From contig JAMCPM010000011.1 of NCBI GenBank assembly GCA_023382335.1, positions 129,229 to 193,228 of the forward strand: 64,000 bases of DNA, written 5' to 3'. The notes beneath the pieces are model-generated. The model worked only from the letters and a program-made list of their open reading frames with translations. It had not been told where the DNA came from and did no database searches. The translations under genes and the position numbers were made by a program. Below, in pieces: positions 16,360 to 24,603 of the stretch. The first letter of the stretch is position 1; every line of letters begins with the position of its first letter. The DNA is from Actinomycetota bacterium (GTDB taxonomy: Bacteria > Actinomycetota > Thermoleophilia > BMS3ABIN01).

Positions 16360-17022
16360 ATGCTCATTTCCTCCAAAAGTGAATATGGCCTTCGCGCCCT
16401 TCTTGATATCGCCCTCAACGCCGATGGGGCGCCGGTAAACCGCGCCGATATCGCCAAGAGGCAGCAGATCCCGCTACCTTACCTGACCCAGGTCCTGCGA
16501 CAGCTCGTCAACGGCGGCCTGCTGACCAGCAACCGCGGGCCTTCGGGCGGCTACTCCCTCAGCCTTGATCCTGACGATGTCAGTATCCTCGACGTCGTGA
16601 CCCTGCTCCAGGGGCCGGTCGCACCGGCAGGATGTGCTGGAGCCGGCGCCGCCGGAGATTGCAATCACCTTGAAAACTGCGGCCTGGCCGGCGTCTGGTC
16701 GGAGCTCAAGAGCAGCAGCGAAAACGTGCTTGCCCAGACCACGATCAGGGACATCCTCTCCGGGAACCATGCGGCGGATGCCGGACCCGAGCTTGAGGCC
16801 TCGATGAAGCTCGATTGCATCGGCGATCCCTGCCCACTGCCAATCGTGAATATCGCGCAGACGATGCGCTCGCTGAAACCGGGCCAGGTCCTGGAGGTTT
16901 GGGCAGACGATGAAGGGGCAAAGGCAGACATACCAGCCTGGTGCATGGGAACCGGCAACGATTTCATCCGCCGGGAAGAATACGGCGACCAGATGAAGTT
17001 CCTGATCCGCAAGCTCATTTAG
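16360..17022 (+). CDS. Rrf2 regulator fused to a TusA sulfur-carrier domain
   Basis: A 220-residue two-domain protein. Residues ~1-135 are an Rrf2 winged helix (MLISSKSEYGLRALLDIAL, IAKRQQIPLPYLTQVLRQL, NRGPSGGYSL). Three cysteines spaced C-x8-C-x5-C (first Cys in APAGCAG, last in LENCG) match the NsrR arrangement of an Fe-S ligand set. Residues ~145-220 are a TusA domain with the CPxP motif in LDCIGDPCPLPIVNIAQ. A regulator joined to a persulfide carrier suggests direct sensing of sulfur supply; this is inference. It heads the operon with the cysteine desulfurase and IscU, the expected target of an isc regulator. Translation may instead begin at TTG 16357. Confidence 0.87.
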   Translation: MLISSKSEYGLRALLDIALNADGAPVNRADIAKRQQIPLPYLTQVLRQLVNGGLLTSNRGPSGGYSLSLDPDDVSILDVVTLLQGPVAPAGCAGAGAAGDCNHLENCGLAGVWSELKSSSENVLAQTTIRDILSGNHAADAGPELEASMKLDCIGDPCPLPIVNIAQTMRSLKPGQVLEVWADDEGAKADIPAWCMGTGNDFIRREEYGDQMKFLIRKLI

Positions 17023-17082
17023 TCCGTTCTCTCATGCACGGGCAAGATTTTCTGGAAAAACTTCGACCGCGGGGTGGAAAAA

Positions 17083-18321
17083 ATGGATAGAGCGATATTC
17101 CTCGATAATGCGGCAACTACCCGTACCGATCCCGAGGTCCTCGAGGCCATGGGCGAATGGCTGGGGGACAACTTCGGCAGCCCCGCTACCCTTTACGCCT
17201 TCGGCTCGCAGGCAAAGCAGGCCATCGAGGCCGCCCGCCAGCACGTCGCCGATCTGATCGGCTCCGACCAGAAGGACGTTTATTTCACCAGCGGAGCCAC
17301 CGAAGCCAACAACTGGGCCATCAAGGGTGTCGCAGAAGCTCTGGAGGAAAAAGGAAAGCACATCATCACCAACCAGGCGGAGCATCATTCCATCCTCATG
17401 CCCTGCGGCTATCTGGAGAAGAAAGGCTGGGATGTCACTTACCTGCCCGTCGACGGCGACGGCCTGGTAGATCCCGCTGACGTGGAAAAAGCTATCCGCG
17501 AGGACACGGTACTGGTCACCATGGTTCACGCCAACCACGAGATCGGCACCATACAGCCCATCGCTGAGATCGGCGCCATCACGCGGGAAAAGGGTGTCTA
17601 TCTGCACGTCAACGCCGCACAGTCCGTGGGCCATGTCCCCGTCGACGTCGCGGCCATGTCGTGCGACCTCCTGTCGATTTCCGGACACAAATTTTACGGT
17701 CCCAAGGGCGTGGGCGCACTATATGTTAAAAGAGGCGTGCGGATCGTCCCGCTTCTCCACGGTGGCGGCCAGGAGAAAAAGCGCCGCGCCGGCACACATA
17801 ACGTCCCCGGCATCGTCGGTCTCGGCAAGGCGTCGGAACTGGCCAGGAAGAACCTGGCCTCGGAAGCGGAGAGGCTGACGACACTAAGGGATTACATCAT
17901 TGGGAAGATCGAAAGCAATATGGAAGACATCCGCCTGAACGGCCACCGGACCAAACGCCTTCCAAACAACGTCAACGTCTCTATCGAAGGCATCGAGGGC
18001 GAGTCGATCATGCTATCGCTCTCCTACCCGACGGCAGAGAACGCCCGCCCGGTCTTTGTTTCAACCGGTTCCGCCTGCGTATCCGGCACCCTGGAGCCTT
18101 CACACATCCTGCTGGCGCTGGGTTTGCCGGCCGAACTGGCGCATGGCTCGGTCCGCATCAGCCTGTCGAGGCACGACACCCGTGAGGATGCCGATTACGC
18201 CCTGGATTCCCTGTTTGCGGTTTCTGAAAGGCTGAGAAGTATGTCACCGGTATACAAGCGCGGATCGAAGCAGTGTGCCAGCGGTTCCGGCGAAGGCTGT
18301 GATTGCGAGGCTGCCAGCTGA
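17083..18321 (+). CDS. iscS: Cysteine desulfurase (IscS/NifS)
   Basis: PLP enzyme that takes sulfur from cysteine and hands it as persulfide to IscU and TusA-type carriers. Visible motifs are FLDNAATTRTDPEV, FTSGATEANNWAIKG, the Schiff-base lysine in SISGHKFYGPKGVGALY, and the catalytic loop STGSACVSGTLEPSHILLALG. The PLP-ring contact normally reads HxDAxQ; here it is HVNAAQSVG, with Asn (codon AAC) replacing Asp. The C-terminus carries extra cysteines (KQCASGSGEGCDCEAAS). ATG 17083 is preferred, though GTG 17074 is in frame. It lies 60 nt after the Rrf2-TusA gene and 100 nt before iscU. Confidence 0.93.
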   Translation: MDRAIFLDNAATTRTDPEVLEAMGEWLGDNFGSPATLYAFGSQAKQAIEAARQHVADLIGSDQKDVYFTSGATEANNWAIKGVAEALEEKGKHIITNQAEHHSILMPCGYLEKKGWDVTYLPVDGDGLVDPADVEKAIREDTVLVTMVHANHEIGTIQPIAEIGAITREKGVYLHVNAAQSVGHVPVDVAAMSCDLLSISGHKFYGPKGVGALYVKRGVRIVPLLHGGGQEKKRRAGTHNVPGIVGLGKASELARKNLASEAERLTTLRDYIIGKIESNMEDIRLNGHRTKRLPNNVNVSIEGIEGESIMLSLSYPTAENARPVFVSTGSACVSGTLEPSHILLALGLPAELAHGSVRISLSRHDTREDADYALDSLFAVSERLRSMSPVYKRGSKQCASGSGEGCDCEAAS

Positions 18322-18421
18322 AACTGCGGTTCGGGGAAGCCGCGGATTTTGTGAAGTTAGTCAGATATATTGCCGGTTTAGCGGGAAAACTATTAAACAG
18401 CAACCCTGATTGGAGGACATT

Positions 18422-18799
18422 ATGTATACAGAACAGGTGATGGATCACTTCCAAAACCCCCGTAACATGGGAGAAGTCGATAACCCTGATGGAGTCGGAG
18501 AGGTGGGGAATCCTCAATGCGGGGACGTAATGCGCATCACCATCAAGGTAGATGCCGGCGAGCGCATCGAGGACGTCAAGTTCAAGACGCTGGGATGCGG
18601 CGCCGCTATTGCTACCAGCAGCATGGTGACCGAGCTGGCCAAGGGAAAGACACTCGAGGAGGCACAGGAAATATCCAAGAAAGCCGTTGCTGACGCCCTG
18701 GGAGGCTTGCCGCCGCAGAAAATGCACTGCTCGAACCTTGCCTCCGACGGACTTAAAAAAGCCATCGAGGATTATCGTTCGAAACATCCTGCAAAATGA
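18422..18799 (+). CDS. iscU: Fe-S cluster scaffold protein IscU
   Basis: A 125-residue U-type scaffold on which Fe-S clusters are assembled. The three ligand cysteines are in NPQCGDVMRI, KTLGCGAAIATSS and KMHCSNLASDG, and the start MYTEQVMDHFQNPRN is typical of the anaerobic IscU/NifU-N group. ATG 18422 has GGAGG five bases upstream, so the in-frame TTG at 18410 is ignored. It ends the isc operon. HscA/HscB and ferredoxin genes are absent, giving a minimal ISC set as in many anaerobes. Confidence 0.95.
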   Translation: MYTEQVMDHFQNPRNMGEVDNPDGVGEVGNPQCGDVMRITIKVDAGERIEDVKFKTLGCGAAIATSSMVTELAKGKTLEEAQEISKKAVADALGGLPPQKMHCSNLASDGLKKAIEDYRSKHPAK

Positions 18800-18882
18800 T
18801 GCCTGTCTGAAGATGCCCGGCTAAAAAGCCGGACAACAGATTCCGTCCTAAAGCATGCCCTTCACCGGCCGATTAGTAACGC

Positions 18883-18904
18883 AGGCCTGAGGCGGGCCTT
18901 TTTT
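18883..18904 (+). terminator. Terminator after iscU
   Basis: AGGCC-TGAGGCG-GGCCT stem followed by six T residues. A second hairpin without a T tract (CCGGCT-AAAA-AGCCGG, 18817-18832) stands before it. Confidence 0.7.
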
Positions 18905-18931
18905 ACCATACTCGTTCTAGGGCGGAACCTG

Positions 18932-21391
18932 GTGAGTATAAAACCCAAATTGGGCTTGCGTGGCAAGCTGTCAATTCTCATTCTGCTGATAGTGACTGCG
19001 CTATCGGCCGTCCTCACCTTCTACACGTCCAGCTACCTGGCGGACGCCATCAATTCGGAATACAGGCATCGCGCCGAACTAGTCGCGAGTTTCATCGAGG
19101 CTAGCCTGATAAATTATAATGGCCCGTCCTTTGCCGACCACGTGCAGAGCGAGGTCGACAACATCATCAAGACCAACACCGAGATCAAAAAGATCTCCAT
19201 CTACTCAACTCCCGGCATTACCGGCCCCTCCGACACAAACGGCAATTCCCTTTCAACCGTTGAAGTAATCGCCAGCAGTGACAGGGCATCCGTTGGCAAG
19301 ATCGCCGATCCCAGCCACATAGAACCCATAAGATCGAATCAGACCATATTCGCCGAGTGGGAAGAGGGCAACGATGGCCTGGAAGGGGGGGCGGGCAGTG
19401 GAGCCTCTCAGGAGAACGGCACGGTCGAGATGCTGGCCCCGCTACGTACCGCTGAAGGCAACGTCATTGCCTCGGTAGGTGTCTATCTCGACACGGCTCC
19501 GCGAGACGGCCTTATTCGCACACAGCAGATCCGTTACGCAATTATCACCAACCTGGGACTTCTGGGCCTGCTCCTAGCTTTGTGTTTTTCACTCAACAGG
19601 ATGATGATCAGTCCGATCAAGAAGCTGACTCAGGCAACTCGCCAGTTCGGATTTTCCACCTGGCGCGAGCCTCTCGAGGTAAATCGCAAGGACGAGTTTG
19701 GGGATCTGTCCAGAGCATTTAATGAGCTGGCTGAATCTCTCGACTCACGCGACGAAGAAGTAAAGCTTTTACTAGAGGCAAGTGTGGCTGTGTCTTCAGC
19801 TCTGCATGTGGACACGATACTTCAGATACTTTGCGACAAGATCGCCGATTCGCAAAAAGTCACCTATTGCCGCATATCCATTCTTGATCCCAACACAAAC
19901 TCACTGATCGTCAAAGCATCTTCCCCAACGCGAGACATGGATAACTGGCAGCATGGCGTGGGTGAGAGCCTCGATCTCAAACATGCCCGCCATCACGCCG
20001 ACGTGATCAAATCGTGCCTGCCAACCGTATTGCGCAAGAACGGACAGCTCACGGTCGAGGGCTCGGAAGAGGAGTGGGAATGGGTCCTGACTCCCGATAC
20101 GAGGTCGGCGCTGCTGCTTCCTCTGATCTCGAAAGATGAAGCCATCGGAGTCGTGACCCTGGGCGAAGTCAGGCGTTGGACCCGCACGCCTTTCAGCGCC
20201 AAGAAAATCGAGTTCTATCAAACATTGATGAACCAGGCGGCGGTCGCCATAGAGAACGCTCAACTCTTCGAGAGGTCCGAGCGTCATGTGCGTGAGCTCT
20301 CTGCCATGCACAATATCAGCCAGGCTTTCACTTCCACACTCGATTATCAGGAAGTCGTCAGCGTCGTCGCACAACGTGTCGGCAATCTGATAGGGGCGCA
20401 GTTTGCCTCAGTCATGTTGCCTGACGATGAAGGCCGGCACTTGAGCATCGTCGCCAGCTACAACCTTTCCGCTGAGTATGTGTGGACGATAAACAGGAAA
20501 CGCCGCATCCCGATCGGCTTTGGACCGGTGGGTCTGGCGTACACCGAAGGAAAATCGTTTGCCGTCAACAACGTGCTCTCTGATGAGAGCTATGAGCCCT
20601 GGAAGCACCTGGCCAGCGTCCAGGGTTACTCGTCGATGATAGCTCTGCCGTTGCTGGCCAAGGGACAAAGCATCGGCGTCATCTGCATTTACTTCAATGA
20701 GCCGCGTTATCTCAAGGACCATGAGATGAACCTGCTGACCACTGCTGCCAACGAAGCGGCAATAGCCATCGAGAACGCCAGGATCTACGAGAATCTTCAG
20801 GACGCCTTCGTGGGCACCATCCGTTCGCTGGCGGAGACTATCGACGCCAAGGACACTTACACCAGGGGCCATTCCGAGCGTGTCTCTCTTTATGCTGAAG
20901 CCATAGCCCGTGGCCTGGGGCTCGATGGCACCGAATTGCATACGATTCGATACGCCGGCTATCTTCACGACGTCGGCAAGATCGGTATTCCTGACGCGAT
21001 CCTGTCCAAACCCGGCAAGCTGACAGTCGATGAATTCCGTGTAATCCAGACGCATCCTGTCATCAGTGAGAAGATTCTCAAGCCGGTGAACTTCCCCTTC
21101 CCGGTTCAATCCATCGTGCGTCATCATCACGAACGTTACGACGGCAAGGGCTATCCTGACAGTCTCGCCGGGGAAGAAATACCGCTCGGTGCGAGGATAC
21201 TTTTTGTCGCAGACGCGTTTGAAGCCATGACCTCCGACCGGCCATACCGCAAGGCCCTGACCCGGCAGATGGCACTGGATGAGCTCGAGCGCAACAAGGT
21301 CACGCAATTCGATCCCAGGGTTGTAGAAGTGTTCACCCGGATCATCAGATCGGAAAATACCATTAGAAGAGAAGCAGGACAGAGCGCCTGA
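18932..21391 (+). CDS. Membrane sensor with HAMP, two GAF domains and HD-GYP phosphodiesterase
   Basis: An 819-residue signalling protein. One transmembrane helix near residues 15-35 and a second near 202-222 flank an extracytoplasmic sensor region. A HAMP segment (RMMISPIKKLTQATRQF) leads to two GAF domains (about 270-440 and 455-610). The C-terminal HD-GYP domain has YLHDVGKIGIPDAIL, VRHHHERYDGKGYPD and FVADAFEAMTSDRPYR, the full metal-binding set of an active c-di-GMP phosphodiesterase. The start is GTG 18932. It is followed by a diguanylate cyclase gene, forming a c-di-GMP make/break pair. Confidence 0.92.
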   Translation: MSIKPKLGLRGKLSILILLIVTALSAVLTFYTSSYLADAINSEYRHRAELVASFIEASLINYNGPSFADHVQSEVDNIIKTNTEIKKISIYSTPGITGPSDTNGNSLSTVEVIASSDRASVGKIADPSHIEPIRSNQTIFAEWEEGNDGLEGGAGSGASQENGTVEMLAPLRTAEGNVIASVGVYLDTAPRDGLIRTQQIRYAIITNLGLLGLLLALCFSLNRMMISPIKKLTQATRQFGFSTWREPLEVNRKDEFGDLSRAFNELAESLDSRDEEVKLLLEASVAVSSALHVDTILQILCDKIADSQKVTYCRISILDPNTNSLIVKASSPTRDMDNWQHGVGESLDLKHARHHADVIKSCLPTVLRKNGQLTVEGSEEEWEWVLTPDTRSALLLPLISKDEAIGVVTLGEVRRWTRTPFSAKKIEFYQTLMNQAAVAIENAQLFERSERHVRELSAMHNISQAFTSTLDYQEVVSVVAQRVGNLIGAQFASVMLPDDEGRHLSIVASYNLSAEYVWTINRKRRIPIGFGPVGLAYTEGKSFAVNNVLSDESYEPWKHLASVQGYSSMIALPLLAKGQSIGVICIYFNEPRYLKDHEMNLLTTAANEAAIAIENARIYENLQDAFVGTIRSLAETIDAKDTYTRGHSERVSLYAEAIARGLGLDGTELHTIRYAGYLHDVGKIGIPDAILSKPGKLTVDEFRVIQTHPVISEKILKPVNFPFPVQSIVRHHHERYDGKGYPDSLAGEEIPLGARILFVADAFEAMTSDRPYRKALTRQMALDELERNKVTQFDPRVVEVFTRIIRSENTIRREAGQSA

Positions 21392-21486
21392 TTAATTATC
21401 TCTTCGTGGTTGCTCGATATAGAAATATAGTCTGAAGAATTTTTTTGCACGCTGAGTAGGTAGTAAAACAAGAATGGGGGCAAGCG

Positions 21487-22437
21487 ATGAACGGTCTGTT
21501 ACACTCATGGTTCAATGCGTTGACCTACGTAATCGGTGAAGAGGAAGCAGCGGCAGGAGGGGAAAGTGAAGAGTTCCTGCTTGCAGCGGTTGAATTCCTC
21601 AACCTCTGTATCGCCATGGTGGCGTTCTACTTCGCGGTGAGGATCCTGCCGTCGATTTCGCGTGATATCCGTAAACGGTCCTGGCTGTTTCTCAGCCTGG
21701 CAGCCATCACTTTCGGAATCGCCGAGATCATCGGCGTGCTTCGTGAGATCGGAAATATTTCCGTCCCCGGGTTATACGAGATCACAGAAACCATTTTCGT
21801 GATCATGTTCACCGTGGGCTTCTATTATCTATATACCACGGAGCATAAAGAGACTCTCAAGCTGCGCCGCCAGTCGACGACAGACGATCTCACCAGCCTC
21901 TATACGCATGGTTTTTTCCAGACGTATCTTGTCAACAAGGTGAGTAGCCTGAGGACTGACGGCAACAATTTGACTGTGCTATTCCTGGATATCGATGATT
22001 TCAAGCAGTACAACGATCAGTTCGGTCATCAGGAAGGCGATTACGTTTTGCAGAAGGTCGCCCAGACTATCACGCAGGAAGCGCGCGGCGAAGACATCGC
22101 ATCGCGTTACGGTGGTGAGGAATTTACGCTGATCCTCGGATGCGACTTCGAGACCGCCTGCCGCGTGGCTGAAAGGCTTCGATCCAGCGTCGAAGAACGC
22201 TGCTCAACATTCGCCGACGCCAGCGTCAAGCGAAGCATAACCGTCTCGGTGGGCCTGGCAACATTCGGGGTTGACGCTGACGCCGGCGACAAGCTGGTCA
22301 AGATCGCTGATGCCCGTATGTACGAGGCCAAGCGCCGTGGCAAGAACCAGGTTTATACTGGCGATGTCGATCTCGGGGAATCGGACTCGCCGGCGCGCGA
22401 ACGCAGCACCGGTCACCTGGGCATAGCTCCCGGCTAG
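21487..22437 (+). CDS. Membrane diguanylate cyclase (GGDEF)
   Basis: A 316-residue protein with about three N-terminal transmembrane segments (residues ~35-115) and a GGDEF domain. FLDIDDFKQYNDQFGHQEGD and SRYGGEEFTLIL form the active site. An RxxD inhibitory site (RGED) lies five residues before GGEEF, so feedback inhibition by c-di-GMP is expected. It is 95 nt downstream of the HD-GYP gene and ends before a strong terminator. The membrane region resembles MASE-type sensors, but no named sensor domain is recognised. Confidence 0.9.
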   Translation: MNGLLHSWFNALTYVIGEEEAAAGGESEEFLLAAVEFLNLCIAMVAFYFAVRILPSISRDIRKRSWLFLSLAAITFGIAEIIGVLREIGNISVPGLYEITETIFVIMFTVGFYYLYTTEHKETLKLRRQSTTDDLTSLYTHGFFQTYLVNKVSSLRTDGNNLTVLFLDIDDFKQYNDQFGHQEGDYVLQKVAQTITQEARGEDIASRYGGEEFTLILGCDFETACRVAERLRSSVEERCSTFADASVKRSITVSVGLATFGVDADAGDKLVKIADARMYEAKRRGKNQVYTGDVDLGESDSPARERSTGHLGIAPG

Positions 22438-22464
22438 GCCGAGCAGCATAATCGCGGATATCCG

Positions 22465-22505
22465 TCCTTGCAGGCGCCTGAAGAGGCCTGCAAGGACTTC
22501 TTTTT
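22465..22505 (+). terminator. Rho-independent terminator after the GGDEF gene
   Basis: Perfect 11-bp stem (arms 22465-22475 and 22486-22496) with a 10-base loop, followed by CTTCTTTTTG. Confidence 0.85.
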
Positions 22506-22564
22506 GTTGCCGATAGAATTTATGAGGTAAGGAAAAGTCCTTCTCTGCTAACCGACGGAAAACA

Positions 22565-23260
22565 ATGATCCTTTGGGGAAAAATAAGTCAGTTCTCGGTC
22601 TTCATGGTACTGCAACTACTGGCCAGCTACCGAAAATCGGGACTCCTGGAAATCGAGGACAGGGAAGAACGGGCTATTATTTATCTCAAGGAAGGCTTTA
22701 TCGAAGCTGTATCAGTGCCGCGTTCCGATCATCTACTGGGCGCCCGCCTGATCAAAGCCGGTTTGCTGACGCCGACCGGTCTGCGCAAGATAATCCTCTC
22801 GTCCGCCTCACGGGACAAGAAAGAATTTCTGGGCATCACCCTGATGAAATCGGAGATTATCGACAAGGAAGAGATCGTCAAGGTCATTGCCGAACAGGCC
22901 TATGAGAATACTCTCGAACTTTCAAATTGGGTCGAAGGCACTTTTAAATTCGTGGTTCCCAGAAAGCCGGCAGTCTTTCCGCTCTCCCCGCACATCAACG
23001 TGCAGCACCTGCTGCTCGAGACCAGCCGGAGGCTTGATGAAGGCCAGCGGCCTACCAAAGCCAAACTTGCTCTTCCGGCTGATGAGCTGTGTTCTTCCTG
23101 TACCTCAAATTGCACTGAGGAACAAAAAGATAAGTATCTCAAGGACGGCATCTGCCTCTGGCGCAATATGCCGGTGCTGGTGAGAGAAGCGATCTTCACT
23201 CCCGGAACCGATGAGGCTGTCGAGCCTGAAGAGTTTTTCTCGGATATCCCCTTCCTCTAA
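22565..23260 (+). CDS. DUF4388 (PATAN-like) domain protein
   Basis: A 231-residue cytosolic protein opening with a DUF4388 domain (GKISQFSVFMVLQLLASYRKSGLLEI, then IIYLKEGFIEAVSVPRSDHLLGARLIKAGLLT in the first 75 residues). Such domains occur in adaptor proteins of bacterial signalling, motility and polarity systems. A four-cysteine group follows near residue 180 (ELCSSCTSNCTE and GICLW), perhaps a metal site. The exact function is unknown. It follows the c-di-GMP genes, separated by a terminator. Confidence 0.7.
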   Translation: MILWGKISQFSVFMVLQLLASYRKSGLLEIEDREERAIIYLKEGFIEAVSVPRSDHLLGARLIKAGLLTPTGLRKIILSSASRDKKEFLGITLMKSEIIDKEEIVKVIAEQAYENTLELSNWVEGTFKFVVPRKPAVFPLSPHINVQHLLLETSRRLDEGQRPTKAKLALPADELCSSCTSNCTEEQKDKYLKDGICLWRNMPVLVREAIFTPGTDEAVEPEEFFSDIPFL

Positions 23261-23348
23261 GCTCTGATTCAAAAACAGCCTCACTGCTCCGGGCCGCAGC
23301 CTCCTTTCGTTGAAAACGTGCCGTGCATCGAGTAGACTTTGCCTGCCG

Positions 23349-24371
23349 ATGCCATGGCAATCCTTGACTTCTCCCAAGCGGATACTGGCCCTCACGGGGG
23401 TCTTGCTCATGATCGTGATTGTCGGCACTGCCGGCTTTGCCATCCTGGAAGGTTACGGCTTCCTGGATTCTCTCTTCACCACCGTGGTTCTGATCTCGAC
23501 GGTCGGGATGGGTACGGCTCCGGCCACCGTGGGCGGCAAACTGCTGGCGATATTCGTCATCGCCGGTGGCGTGGGAACCCTGGTCTATGCGGTCGGCATG
23601 GTTATAGAATTCCTCATCGGTGGTTATCTTGCTGAATTGCTCGAGGAGCGAAGCATGAAAAAGAAGATATCGGAACTCTCCAACCACTATCTGATATGCG
23701 GGTACGGGCGTGTTGGCGAGCAGGTTGCCAAGGAATTCCTGCGCTCGGGGGAAGAGTTCGTGGTTGTCGATTCCAACCCTGAGAGCATCGCCCGCGCCCG
23801 TGAAGACGGATTCCCCCATATCGAGGGGGACGCGGCCGATGATGAATCCTTGCACCTTGCCGGCATCGACAGGGCCAAGGGACTGGTTGCCTGCGTCGAT
23901 TCCGATGCGGACAACGTCTTCGTCACGCTCTCTGCAAGGGTGCTTTCCCCCAGCCTTTGGATCGTGGCCCGGGGCAATACCGAGGAATCACATAACAAGC
24001 TCGAAAAGGCCGGCGCCGACAAGGTCGTTTCCCCCTATGCGATCGGCGGGCGAGAGATGGCTACTCTAATGCTCAAGCCCATGGTCAGCGATTATCTGGA
24101 CGTCGTCACGGGCGGCGGCGAATTGGAGCTCAGGGTCGAGCAGTTTCAGCTTTCCGCCGGCTCACCGGCGCTCGGCAAGAGCATCAGGGACCTTGGCATA
24201 CGGCAGAAGACCGGAGCTTCGATTCTGGCGGTCAAAAAACCGGGTCAGCCCTTTGACACAAACCCCGATCCCGCAATTCTGCTGGAAGAGAATGTTGTGC
24301 TGATCACAGTAGGGACCCACGCGGAGATACAACTCCTCGAACAGCTGTTCGCAGTCAACAGGGTCTCTTAA
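23349..24371 (+). CDS. Two-TM potassium channel with TrkA-N/TrkA-C (RCK) domains
   Basis: An ion channel of MthK architecture. There are two transmembrane helices (LALTGVLLMIVIVGTAGF and LLAIFVIAGGVGTLVYAVGM) around a pore loop TTVVLISTVGMGTAP, a Rossmann RCK domain starting HYLICGYGRVGEQVAKEF, and a TrkA-C domain from about residue 255. The selectivity filter reads TVGMG instead of the usual TVGYG. The start is uncertain: ATG 23349 is used, and TTG 23310 is also in frame. The next gene follows four bases later. Confidence 0.87.
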   Translation: MPWQSLTSPKRILALTGVLLMIVIVGTAGFAILEGYGFLDSLFTTVVLISTVGMGTAPATVGGKLLAIFVIAGGVGTLVYAVGMVIEFLIGGYLAELLEERSMKKKISELSNHYLICGYGRVGEQVAKEFLRSGEEFVVVDSNPESIARAREDGFPHIEGDAADDESLHLAGIDRAKGLVACVDSDADNVFVTLSARVLSPSLWIVARGNTEESHNKLEKAGADKVVSPYAIGGREMATLMLKPMVSDYLDVVTGGGELELRVEQFQLSAGSPALGKSIRDLGIRQKTGASILAVKKPGQPFDTNPDPAILLEENVVLITVGTHAEIQLLEQLFAVNRVS

Positions 24372-24375
24372 AGAT

Positions 24376-24603
24376 TTGGAATCCCGATTCAACTGTTACC
24401 TTGACCGCATCGAGGGCGACTCAGCCGTGCTGCTGATTGAAGGCAGGGAATCGGTCGTGCCGGTCTCGGTGCTTCCGCGTGGCGCGCGGGAAGGCGACCA
24501 TCTGCAGTTGGCCTTCATCGTCGATGAATCCGCCCGGGATAAAACAGCCTCCGAAGTTTCCGATCTGCAACGGCGTCTCAAACTTCAGGATGGGCAGGAA
24601 TGA
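24376..24603 (+). CDS. DUF3006 family protein
   Basis: A 75-residue protein with the DUF3006 pattern: YLDRIEGDSAVLLIEGRES followed by VPVSVLPRGAREGDHLQL, an OB-like small beta fold. The function is unknown. It starts at TTG 24376 and overlaps argS by four bases (ATGA), so it is translated with the channel and argS genes. Confidence 0.72.
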   Translation: MESRFNCYLDRIEGDSAVLLIEGRESVVPVSVLPRGAREGDHLQLAFIVDESARDKTASEVSDLQRRLKLQDGQE

